Assembly: GCA_035513275.1 (NCBI GenBank)
Contig: DATKCJ010000393.1
Location: 1-7,553 of the forward strand
Length of the DNA stretch: 7,553 nt
Source of the DNA: DATKCJ01 sp035513275
GTDB taxonomy: Bacteria > Verrucomicrobiota > Verrucomicrobiia > Opitutales > Opitutaceae
Direction of reading: 5' to 3'
Every line of letters begins with the position of its first letter. The stretch's first letter is position 1. Made by a program: the position numbers and the translations under genes. Positions 1-6,392 of the stretch are shown here, piece by piece. A model generated the notes under the pieces. That model was not told the DNA's origin, searched no databases, and saw only the letters and a program-made list of their open reading frames with translations.

Positions 1-381
1 CGCGAGATAGGTGAGTTCGCCGCGCGCCACCAGCGGACCTCCTGCGCGGGCTTCGCTTTCGGACTTCACTTTGATCCACTCCGGATCGGCGCCAAACGCG
101 GCACTGGCAGCTTCACCGGCCTCCACACTCTGGAAGCTCACGACGTAGTAGAGCTTGTTCCCGTCCTTGGCTGGATTGGCCGGGGTCCACGCGCCGACGA
201 GCGCGATGCCGTGCTTCTCAAACAACGCGCACGTGTGATCGCGGAATCGCTCGAGCAGCGCGGGCATCTTCCCTTCGGCGGCGGTGTAGACTCTGAGCTG
301 GTAAACGGGTGGCGCGTCGCCGGCACGGGCGGCGGCGGACGCGAGGAAGGACGCGAGGAGAAACAAGCGGAGCGTTTTCAT
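1..381 (-). CDS. NIPSNAP-family protein with signal peptide (3' part missing)
   Basis: The reading frame starts with ATG at 381 and stays open to base 1, giving 127 residues with no stop, so the C-terminus lies outside the window. Residues 1-20 look like a Sec signal peptide: Lys2/Arg5, a Leu/Ala/Phe-rich core, then a likely ARA-GD cleavage site. The mature part opens with YQLRVYTAAEGK and continues with RFRDHTCALFEKHGI, GAWTP and LYYVVSF. This is the usual start of a NIPSNAP domain, a dimeric alpha/beta-barrel (ferredoxin-like) fold. NIPSNAP proteins have no single established reaction, so none is assigned. The start lies 11 bp after the stop of the Gfo/Idh/MocA gene and has no Shine-Dalgarno site, so it is probably cotranscribed and perhaps translationally coupled. 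Family assignment is confident; function is unknown. Confidence 0.88.
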   Translation of the reverse strand, partial: MKTLRLFLLASFLASAAARAGDAPPVYQLRVYTAAEGKMPALLERFRDHTCALFEKHGIALVGAWTPANPAKDGNKLYYVVSFQSVEAGEAASAAFGADPEWIKVKSESEARAGGPLVARGELTYLA

Positions 382-392
382 GTCGAGTCGAA

Positions 393-1565
393 CTACACAA
401 TCTTCCGCGCCGCCGCTTGCGCCTTGAGGCAGAGCTCGGCGGCTTTGAAGGCGTGGGCCTGGGTCATCGCTTTCTCGGTGCGGTGGATGCAGTCGAGGAC
501 GAGTTCGCCGAAGAAGCGGAAGCCGACCTTGCCGGCGATTTCGATATTCTGTTCGCCGGTGCCGTCGACGAGGAATACGTGGTCGCCTGTCTTCTCGCGC
601 GTGATGTCGACATATTTCCGTAGCTCGATGAAGCCCTTCTCGCCGAGGATGAACGTGCGGCCGTCACCCCACGTGCTGAGGCCCTCGGGCGTGAACCAGT
701 CGACGCGCAGATAGCAAGTGGCGCCGTTGTCGAAGAGGAGGTTTGCTTCGCCGAAATCCTCGAAGCCGGGATGCGCCGGGTGCGCGTAGTTCGCGACCGC
801 GGCGTGCATCACGGTGGCGTCCTTCGCGCCTGTGTAGGTGAGGAACTGCTCGAACTGATGCGAGCCGATGTCGCAGATGATGCCGCCGTAGGCCTCGGGA
901 TCGTAGAACCACGCGGGACGGTTCTTCCCCTCGCGGTGCGGCCCGAGCCCGATCACCTGCAACACGCGGCCGATCGCGCCCTGCTGCACGAGGTCGGTGG
1001 CGAACATCGCCGACTCGTTGTGGAGCCGCTCGCCGTAGTAGACCATGAACTTCTTCCCTGTCTCAGCCGCGACTGCGCGCGCCTCGTCGAGTTGCGCGAG
1101 CGTCGTGAACGGCGGCTTGTCGGTGAAGTAATCCTTGCCGGCCTTCATCACGCGGCAACCGATCGGTCCGCGCTGGTTTGGAATCGCGGCGGTGGTGACA
1201 AGCTTGATCTCCGGGTCGGCGAGGATCTCGTCGAGCGAAGCCACGGCGCGCACGCCGGGATAGCGGGCGACGAAGTCCGCGAGTCGCTTTGGGTCGGTGT
1301 CGTAGGCGAGCTTGAGCGTAGCGCCGGCCTCGATGAGGCCGTTGCACTGGCCATTGATGTGGCCGTGATCGAAGTGCGCCGCGGCGAAGACGAACTCGCC
1401 GGGCTTCACGACGGGGTTGGGTTTCCCCTTCGGTGCGTAGTTTGCGCCGTCGGCGGTTTGGAACGCGGGCGTCTGGGCGCGGCCGGGATTGGTGCTGGCG
1501 ATGACCGCGGCTCCGGCTGCGAGCGATTTGAGAAAGGTGCGACGAGGTTGTTCTGGGGTGTGCAT
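393..1565 (-). CDS. Tat-exported Gfo/Idh/MocA-family oxidoreductase
   Basis: A 390-residue protein. The frame stays open upstream to 2312, but the ATG at 1565 is chosen because it puts a twin-arginine signal at the N-terminus: RRTFLK at residues 8-13, an Ala-rich core, and a probable cleavage near GRA-Q at 28-31. The upstream extension would also cover the nagB gene. The NAD(P)-binding half spans about residues 55-170. It has HFDHGHI near 64-70 where a GxGxxG loop is usual, and TDKP at 148-151 in place of the family's EKP. The C-terminal half contains GGIICDIGSH at 227-236, a typical active-site segment. Members usually oxidise or reduce sugars and cyclitols with a nucleotide cofactor, but the substrate here cannot be told. 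Tat export implies folding in the cytoplasm with cofactor bound. It forms a tight pair with the downstream NIPSNAP gene. A promoter-like site ends 11 nt before the ATG and there is no Shine-Dalgarno site. Confidence 0.93.
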   Translation of the reverse strand: MHTPEQPRRTFLKSLAAGAAVIASTNPGRAQTPAFQTADGANYAPKGKPNPVVKPGEFVFAAAHFDHGHINGQCNGLIEAGATLKLAYDTDPKRLADFVARYPGVRAVASLDEILADPEIKLVTTAAIPNQRGPIGCRVMKAGKDYFTDKPPFTTLAQLDEARAVAAETGKKFMVYYGERLHNESAMFATDLVQQGAIGRVLQVIGLGPHREGKNRPAWFYDPEAYGGIICDIGSHQFEQFLTYTGAKDATVMHAAVANYAHPAHPGFEDFGEANLLFDNGATCYLRVDWFTPEGLSTWGDGRTFILGEKGFIELRKYVDITREKTGDHVFLVDGTGEQNIEIAGKVGFRFFGELVLDCIHRTEKAMTQAHAFKAAELCLKAQAAARKIV

Positions 1566-1576
1566 GGCGGGGAAGA

Positions 1577-1605
1577 ATTGTAAGGAGGCTATGCGAGAAT
1601 GGCGA
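1577..1605 (-). promoter_or_regulatory. Putative sigma70-type promoter of the Gfo/Idh/MocA-NIPSNAP pair
   Basis: Read on the minus strand, TCGCCA (1605-1600; 4 of 6 to TTGACA) is followed after exactly 17 nt by TACAAT (1582-1577; 5 of 6 to TATAAT). Only 11 nt separate the -10 box from the ATG at 1565. A start 6-7 nt downstream of the -10 box would leave a leader of about 4-5 nt, i.e. a nearly leaderless mRNA. This fits the lack of a Shine-Dalgarno site. It is a consensus match only; transcription was not measured. Confidence 0.4.
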
Positions 1606-1689
1606 TGTGCGCGAGCGAGCGTTTCCAAAACGAGGTTCGGACTGTCGAGGGCAGTTGGCCGAATCGATTCAATTGGAGGGCGAGTTCCG

Positions 1690-1764
1690 ACGTAGCTGCC
1701 GAGGTAACGAGGCAGTCTGGTCGCGTGCATTCGTCTTCCCGCCTCGTTACCTCGGCGGCTACGT
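1690..1764. repeat. Inverted REP pair, type A (GTAG outermost)
   Basis: Arms 1690-1713 and 1741-1764 are complementary over 24 bp with a single T-G wobble, around a 27-nt centre. Each arm is also a small REP: GTAG (1692-1695 on plus, 1762-1759 on minus), a 5-nt stem half, the spacer GAGGTAACGA, and the matching stem half. The left unit pairs CTGCC with GGCAG, while the right unit (minus strand) pairs CCGCC with GGCGG, so one base pair has changed on both sides. It lies between nagB and the oxidoreductase gene, where a readthrough transcript would fold it. No T-run follows, so it is not a classical terminator. Confidence 0.8.
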
Positions 1765-1785
1765 TCAATCGCATCGATCCACCTT

Positions 1786-1810
1786 AGCCCGCGCTTCCAA
1801 AGCGCGGGCT
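1786..1810. repeat. 11-bp perfect hairpin touching the nagB stop codon
   Basis: Arms 1786-1796 and 1800-1810 pair perfectly over 11 bp (AGCCCGCGCTT with AAGCGCGGGCT) around a 3-nt loop. The right arm shares base 1810 with the nagB TGA stop (1812-1810 on the minus strand). On the plus strand the stem follows TTAG, resembling the GTAG-plus-hairpin layout of the other elements. In nagB mRNA it would form immediately after the stop and could protect the 3' end. No T-tract follows, so intrinsic termination is unlikely. Confidence 0.65.
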
Positions 1811-2595
1811 CACTCGTGCCGCTGCCAGTCGAGCTTGTGGCTGTGGATCCAGCGGTAGTGGTCGGTATATTTGAGCCCGGCGGCGGACGACTCGTCGATG
1901 ATGACGGTCGCGCGTGGGTGGAGTTGCAGTGCGGATGCGGGGCAGACCGCCGCGAGTGGTCCCTCGACCATGTCGACCACGGCGCGCACCTTCGCAGGAC
2001 CGAATGCAAGCAGGAGCACGCGGCGCGCGTCGAGGATCGTGCCCACGCCCATCGTGATCGCGTGGCGAGGCATCGTCGCGAAGTCGCCGAAGACCGCGCT
2101 GTTATCGCGGAGCGTCTGCTCGGAGAGAATTTTGATCCACGTGCGCGAACGCAGCGAGCCGGTCGGCTCGTTGAAGCCGATGTGGCCGTTGCGTCCAAGC
2201 CCGAGGAGCTGCAGGTCGATGCCGCCGGCGTCGAGGATCCGTTGCTCGTAGTCGCGGCACTCGGCGTGGAGGTCGGAGGCGGTGCCGTCGGGCACGTGCG
2301 TGCGGCGCACATCGATTTTCACGTGCCGGAAGAAGTTCTCCTCCATGAACCGCCGATAGCTTTGCTCGTGCGTGGCGGGGAGGCCGACGTATTCGTCGAG
2401 GTTGAAGGTCGTGACGCGCGAGAAATCCAGACCCTCGTCGCGGTGGAGCCGGATGAGTTCCTGGTAGAGCTGCAGGGGAGTGCGCCCGGTGGCGAGGCCG
2501 AGCACGGCGTCGGGTTTCTCGCGCACGATCTTGGCGATGATCCGTGCGCCCAATTCGCAACCGGTTTCGGCGGTGTCCTGGATGATGACTTCCAT
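1810..2595 (-). CDS. nagB: Glucosamine-6-phosphate deaminase
   Basis: A 261-residue NagB (E. coli enzyme 266). The family converts D-glucosamine 6-phosphate to D-fructose 6-phosphate plus ammonia in the cytosol, sending amino sugars into glycolysis. Recognisable motifs in order are ATGRTP at 35-40 (phosphate-loop region), FNLDEYVGLP at 64-73 with Asp67 matching E. coli Asp72, and GRNGHIGFNEP at 134-144 with His138 and Glu143 matching E. coli His143 and Glu148. E. coli Asp141 is replaced by Asn136, which I believe is common in the short Bacillus-type enzymes. Trp153 sits where E. coli has the allosteric Arg158, so activation by GlcNAc-6-P may be absent (inference). The ATG at 2595 matches the family start, with no clear Shine-Dalgarno site. 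It lies 243 bp after an unusual GH9 gene; no nagA, nagE or glucosamine kinase gene is in the window. Confidence 0.96.
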   Translation of the reverse strand: MEVIIQDTAETGCELGARIIAKIVREKPDAVLGLATGRTPLQLYQELIRLHRDEGLDFSRVTTFNLDEYVGLPATHEQSYRRFMEENFFRHVKIDVRRTHVPDGTASDLHAECRDYEQRILDAGGIDLQLLGLGRNGHIGFNEPTGSLRSRTWIKILSEQTLRDNSAVFGDFATMPRHAITMGVGTILDARRVLLLAFGPAKVRAVVDMVEGPLAAVCPASALQLHPRATVIIDESSAAGLKYTDHYRWIHSHKLDWQRHE

Positions 2596-2736
2596 GGGGT
2601 TTGCTCAGGATGACGCGGGCGAGCGCGGGTTCAAGACATGGCGAGAGTGGCATCTTGCTTCTGTCTGTTGTGGGTCGCGCCTTCTTGTCTTCCATAGCCT
2701 TGGCGAAGGAGGAACGCCCGACTGTCTTGCCCGGCG

Positions 2737-2796
2737 TCCGAGGTGGAGCGCGTTGCCCCCAACGCGCTTGTCCCGCCGCTCACGCGGCGGGCTACA
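2737..2796. repeat. Double-hairpin repeat, type B (copy 1)
   Basis: Two adjacent perfect stems lie in the 243-bp gap between the cytosolic GH9 gene and nagB. The first pairs 2747-2754 (AGCGCGTT) with 2761-2768 around a 6-nt loop. The second pairs 2772-2779 (CCCGCCGC) with 2784-2791 around the loop TCAC. On the minus strand the second stem is preceded by GTAG (2795-2792); on the plus strand the first is preceded by GTGG (2743-2746 region). A diverged copy occurs at 6471-6532. The rest of this gap (2596-2736 and 2797-2838) shows no gene; 2698-2709 holds only a 4-bp stem. Confidence 0.8.
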
Positions 2797-2838
2797 TCGG
2801 AACCGTCGCCCATAAAGCCCGACCCACAATTTCAAGCC

Positions 2839-4533
2839 TCAAGCCATGCCGCCCGTCTCGCGGAGCGCGAGCGCGTGCAGCAGCCAAGCTGCGTGTGGGA
2901 GCCACTGCTCGCCCCAGCGCCAGTTTTGCAAGGGATCGGACGCCTGCGGGTCGGGCGCGAAGGCGATGTCGTTCTCGTCGTCGAAGCCGGAGGTGATGCC
3001 GTTGCAGACGCCGCCGGGGGCATTGTCGTAGGGCGGCATGTAGACCGGATTGTTCCGACCGCGGCCGTGGAGCATGCAGCGATCGAACGGGTTCGCGCCG
3101 AGGATCCACGAGATCCAGCCGTGCGCGGCGTCACGCAGCTCTGTGCCACCGCCTGCGGCCGCGGCGCCGAGAGCGGCGGATGCGAGCGAACCAAGCCGCG
3201 CATTCTCGCCCTGCCACCAGTAGCCCGACGGATTCTCGTGCGGGTAAAACCATTGAAACCGACCGTCGGCCCCCGGCAATTTCACCCAGTGCGGTGGGTA
3301 GCTGAAGGGATTGCTGCGCGATGCGCCAAGCGCGAGCTGCGAGCGCACGAGATCGACTGCGAGCGCGCGTGCTCCTGCCGCGAGTGTGTTCGTGGCTTGA
3401 GCGTCGGCGAATCGGAGAAGTGCGACCACCGGAAGCCCGGCGTCGCTTGCGTGGAACCACGATCGATCGCCGTCGGCGTCGGCTGCGAGCCAGACGCGGC
3501 CATTTGTCTCCCGGCAACGCGACATGAGTTTCATCGCTCGCGATTCAGTGAAGGCCGCGAAGCCAGGGTCGTGCGCGACATCGTGAAGCTCAACGGCCGC
3601 GAGCAGCGCGCACGTGTCGTCGATGATGTTCTCCTTCCCGTCGTCGAGATAGCTGAGCCCGTGCTCGACGAGGTGATCGAATCCGCGACGCGCGCACGCG
3701 AGATAATCAGACGCGCGAAAGTCGGCGCCGTCGCCGAGCGTCGATGCAAGCGCGAGCGCCGCAGCGGCCATGCCGCCGCCCTGACGCCACCCGGCCTGGT
3801 AGTCGGCGCCTTTGTGCCCCTGCTGCGTGCGATAGGAGCAGAGTTCGCGCTGCGCGGGATCCTTCGTCCACTTGTCGAAGAGCGTCACGTGCCAGAATCC
3901 CTCCGGATCTTGCATCCGAACGAGGAAGTCCGCGCCGTGCAGCGCCTCGTCGCGAATTCGCCCGAGGAAATACTCGGGCGCGCCCGCCGCACGGTAGAGT
4001 TGCCACGCCCGCGCGAGCACCCACACAACGAGAGGCGTTTGCTGCGGGTTCATGCAGTTCGCGTAGGAGAGGTGGCTGAGGTATTTGCTCGTGTCGCCCG
4101 AGGCGTCGAACCAACCGCCGTGCACATCGCGGATCGCGCCATCGCCGACGCGGCGCGCCGTCCGGTCGGCAATGTCGAATACTCCCGAGGAGCGCTGGCT
4201 CTTGAAGTAGTAGAGCAGGTCGGAGACGAGGCCCTGCCCAAGGAGTCCGGGCGCGATCTCGAATCCTTCGCTCTGGCCGGATGCCTCCGCCGTCGCCCAG
4301 CGAAGCGCGTAGCGACCCGGCGTGCGGATCTCGCTCACGTCGACGCGCCACCACGGCCCGACAGACCAGCCTTCGACCGCGCCGGCAAACTGCGCCTCGC
4401 CGCGCCACACGACTGCGCCGTCAGGGAGCGACACGAGCGCTAGCTCGCGCCATGCGATGTCGACGGGCGCCTCGATGAGGAGTATCTTGCGGTCAGCGGG
4501 CTCGTAGCCGACGTGGTTGAAGAGGATTTTCAT
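2839..4533 (-). CDS. Cytosolic GH9 glycoside hydrolase, candidate exo-beta-D-glucosaminidase
   Basis: A 564-residue protein without a signal peptide (MKILFNHVGYEPADRK), so predicted cytosolic. Residues 1 to about 95 form an Ig-like CelD_N domain; the GH9 (alpha/alpha)6 barrel follows to the end. The active-site motif is GGWFDASGD with Asp143 and Asp147 four apart, whereas classical GH9 cellulases have DAGD with three. It is followed by SKYLSHLSYAN. Glu542 in RWGEQWLPHAAW sits where the GH9 catalytic acid is expected. The DASGD form and cytosolic location match my recollection of the Vibrionaceae GH9 exo-beta-D-glucosaminidases, which release glucosamine from the non-reducing ends of chitosan oligosaccharides. 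The following nagB gene supports this. A beta-glucan oligosaccharide substrate remains possible. A weak GGGAG lies about 11 nt before the ATG. GH9 membership is near certain; substrate is moderate. Confidence 0.93.
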   Translation of the reverse strand: MKILFNHVGYEPADRKILLIEAPVDIAWRELALVSLPDGAVVWRGEAQFAGAVEGWSVGPWWRVDVSEIRTPGRYALRWATAEASGQSEGFEIAPGLLGQGLVSDLLYYFKSQRSSGVFDIADRTARRVGDGAIRDVHGGWFDASGDTSKYLSHLSYANCMNPQQTPLVVWVLARAWQLYRAAGAPEYFLGRIRDEALHGADFLVRMQDPEGFWHVTLFDKWTKDPAQRELCSYRTQQGHKGADYQAGWRQGGGMAAAALALASTLGDGADFRASDYLACARRGFDHLVEHGLSYLDDGKENIIDDTCALLAAVELHDVAHDPGFAAFTESRAMKLMSRCRETNGRVWLAADADGDRSWFHASDAGLPVVALLRFADAQATNTLAAGARALAVDLVRSQLALGASRSNPFSYPPHWVKLPGADGRFQWFYPHENPSGYWWQGENARLGSLASAALGAAAAGGGTELRDAAHGWISWILGANPFDRCMLHGRGRNNPVYMPPYDNAPGGVCNGITSGFDDENDIAFAPDPQASDPLQNWRWGEQWLPHAAWLLHALALRETGGMA

Positions 4534-4551
4534 GACCGGATTTCTCCCGAT

Positions 4552-4622
4552 TGTAGGAGCGGCTTTATGCCGCGACCCTTTTGCGAACGAGCGGGATGTC
4601 GCGGCGTAAAGCCGCTCCTACA
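4552..4622. repeat. REPIN-like inverted REP pair, type C
   Basis: Arms 4552-4576 and 4598-4622 are complementary over 25 bp with one T-G wobble, around a 21-nt centre. Each arm starts from the outside with TGTAGGAGC and contains its own hairpin: GCGGC (4559-4563), loop TTTAT, GCCGC (4569-4573); the right arm has loop TTTAC. This is the textbook REPIN layout, two REPs inverted with GTAG outermost. It fills most of the 126-bp gap between the two GH9 genes. The end nearest the downstream gene creates a TACAAT on the minus strand (4555-4550), 16 nt before the GH9 ATG. Confidence 0.88.
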
Positions 4623-4659
4623 GTGGAGCAGACTCGGAATTCGGAGGTGCAGAGGATGC

Positions 4660-6381
4660 TCACCGCTCTTCCTCCCAGAGCGTCGCGAGCGTGAGCAACA
4701 GCACGAGGTCAGCCTGCGCGGTGATCGTGGCCTCCTGGCACATGAAGTCGCTGCTGTTGTCGAAGAAGACGGCGGCCGGCGTGTTGAAGCGGTGGAACGG
4801 ATCGTCGCCTGCGATCTTGAAATACCGCGAGAGCGACTCGTGCAGCTTGCGTCCGCCGGGGCCCTCTGAGAGAGCGCCGGTAGGGAATCTTTTGAGCAAT
4901 CTGTAGGTCGGGCTGTAGATGTTGCGGACGGTGTTGGGCAGATCCTCGCAGAAAAGGAACGACACGCCCCAGTTGTTGCGGCCGAATGTGTAGTCGACCA
5001 TCTGCCAGAAGAGCTGCTGTTGCTGCGGCGACACCTCCGCGTGAAGCCGTGCGGTCTGCATCGACGCGTTGGCGATACCGATCCAGCGCGCGACGCTGCC
5101 CCAAACGTAGCGGCTTGGGATGCCCCACGGCGTGCCCTTCTCGAGCGAGTGTCGAACGTAGCCGGTCGTCTCGGCGATCAACCTTTGCTTCGCCGAGGTG
5201 TCGTGTGGTGCGAGCGCATTGTTCGCGAGCCAGTTCCAGTCGCGCCAGCCGACCTCGTCGGCCGCAGGCGGCGCGAACGCATTCGCGCGCTCGAGGTAGT
5301 CGGTGTCTCCCGTGAGCGCGTGCAGTTCCATCGCGGCGAGTGCCATCTGATCGGTTGGATCGGGGTCGCGGTAGAAGTCGTTAGTCTCGTCGCGCTCGAA
5401 CGCGGTCGGGATCGTATCGGACTCCAGCGCCCCCGCGAAAAGTGTGCGCGCCATCGAGCCGTAGCGCGCTGCGTCGTCGGCGCGTCCAATGTCGGCGAAT
5501 GTGCGCGCGCCGAGCGCAAGCGCCGCGGACGCCGAGGCCATGTGCACGCGCGAGAGCGCGCACAGCGCGGGCCGCTTGCCGTCGAGCTTGTCGTGCTCGG
5601 GCAGGCGCATGCCCTGGTTGTGGTCCTCGGCGTTGCCGACCTGGATGATGAACGTGTCGCGATCCGGGTGGACGCGCATCAGGAACTCGAGTCCGTGCCG
5701 CGCCTCGTCGAGCACGTCGGGCAGGCCCGAGCGGCTGTGCTCGGTGGCGAAGTAAGCGGGCTTGAGCCGGTAGGCGTAGAGCAGGTGGTAGGCGGTCGCG
5801 GCCTGGTTAAGCGTGAACTTGATCTGGTCGCCCGCGTCATACCATCCGCCGAGCGCGTCGACCGTGCGCGCGGGATTGGCGGGTTTCCATTTGCCATTCG
5901 CCGGGTCGCCGTCGGGCACGAACAGTGGCGCGCGCGCATCGCCGGGATGCGAGAACTCGCGCAGCAGCGTGTCGTGCGACCCGGACCGCATCGCGCGCAG
6001 ATGCTGCAGCGCCATCGGCATGAACTTCTTGTAGGGAGTCGGTGCGATAAGGATTTGCGCGACGGACTTTCCGTCGACGACGAACTCGTAGTCGCCCGCG
6101 TCGCTCAACGTGCTGAATTCGACGACGTGGTTGAACGCAAAGGCCGTGTGATCGCCCGCTCCCGTGACGCTCGGGCCGAATTCCCCGCGCATGCCGGCCC
6201 AGTCGCCGCTGCGCATGACCCACTCGGTGCCTTTGAGATCTGTGTCGCTCATCGCGACGATCGACTTGGGCTGTTGCGGAGAGTAGCCGGCTTGGTTCCA
6301 GCGGTAGAAAACTTCGGCTCCGGCGGACGCGGCGATCGAGAAAAAGCTGAAGAGCATGACAGCGAAGCGTGGGGGCATCAT
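4660..6381 (-). CDS. Secreted GH9 glycoside hydrolase (CelD_N plus catalytic domain)
   Basis: A 573-residue protein. The frame is open upstream to 6663, but the ATG at 6381 places a Sec signal peptide at the N-terminus (Arg5, core AVMLFSFFSIAASA, cleavage near residue 20-22). The extension would run through palindromic repeats. A second in-frame ATG at 6378 is equally possible. Residues about 24-112 are an Ig-like CelD_N domain (FYRWNQAGYSP); the GH9 barrel follows from about 118. GGWYDAGDQIKF at 179-189 carries the classical DAGD pair Asp182/Asp185, and SSDFMCQEATI places the proton donor at Glu550. The usual late LGxNP...HHR stretch is altered to FGRNNWGVSFLFCEDLPN. There is no carbohydrate-binding module. 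Family activity is hydrolysis of beta-1,4-linked glycans, usually cellulose or mixed-linkage glucans; with the neighbouring DASGD-type GH9 and nagB a glucosamine-containing polymer is also possible. Probably first gene of the minus-strand group. Confidence 0.93.
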   Translation of the reverse strand: MMPPRFAVMLFSFFSIAASAGAEVFYRWNQAGYSPQQPKSIVAMSDTDLKGTEWVMRSGDWAGMRGEFGPSVTGAGDHTAFAFNHVVEFSTLSDAGDYEFVVDGKSVAQILIAPTPYKKFMPMALQHLRAMRSGSHDTLLREFSHPGDARAPLFVPDGDPANGKWKPANPARTVDALGGWYDAGDQIKFTLNQAATAYHLLYAYRLKPAYFATEHSRSGLPDVLDEARHGLEFLMRVHPDRDTFIIQVGNAEDHNQGMRLPEHDKLDGKRPALCALSRVHMASASAALALGARTFADIGRADDAARYGSMARTLFAGALESDTIPTAFERDETNDFYRDPDPTDQMALAAMELHALTGDTDYLERANAFAPPAADEVGWRDWNWLANNALAPHDTSAKQRLIAETTGYVRHSLEKGTPWGIPSRYVWGSVARWIGIANASMQTARLHAEVSPQQQQLFWQMVDYTFGRNNWGVSFLFCEDLPNTVRNIYSPTYRLLKRFPTGALSEGPGGRKLHESLSRYFKIAGDDPFHRFNTPAAVFFDNSSDFMCQEATITAQADLVLLLTLATLWEEER

Positions 6382-6392
6382 GGTTTTCCAGA

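Noticed and set aside
1661..1670. 10-bp palindrome GAATCGATTC upstream of the oxidoreductase gene
   Set aside because: A single short palindrome with no second copy in the window; it could be chance.
1581..1695. Perfect TAAGGAGG followed by ATG on the plus strand at 1591
   Set aside because: Only 2 nt separate GGAGG from the ATG, the frame is short and ends in repeat sequence, and the same bases form the spacer of the minus-strand promoter.
1566..2312. Upstream extension of the oxidoreductase frame
   Set aside because: It reads through nagB in another frame and through REP elements; the 1565 ATG is followed at once by a Tat signal.
2743..4443. 566-codon open frame on the plus strand
   Set aside because: It is antisense to the GH9 gene, a common shadow in GC-rich DNA. 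Its protein is Arg/Val/Ala-rich with no recognisable domain, and it starts inside a repeat.
4552..4622. Rho-independent terminators at the hairpins (also 1690-1810 and 2737-2796)
   Set aside because: None is followed by a T-run on either strand, and the stems fit the REP layout of GTAG plus hairpin in inverted pairs.
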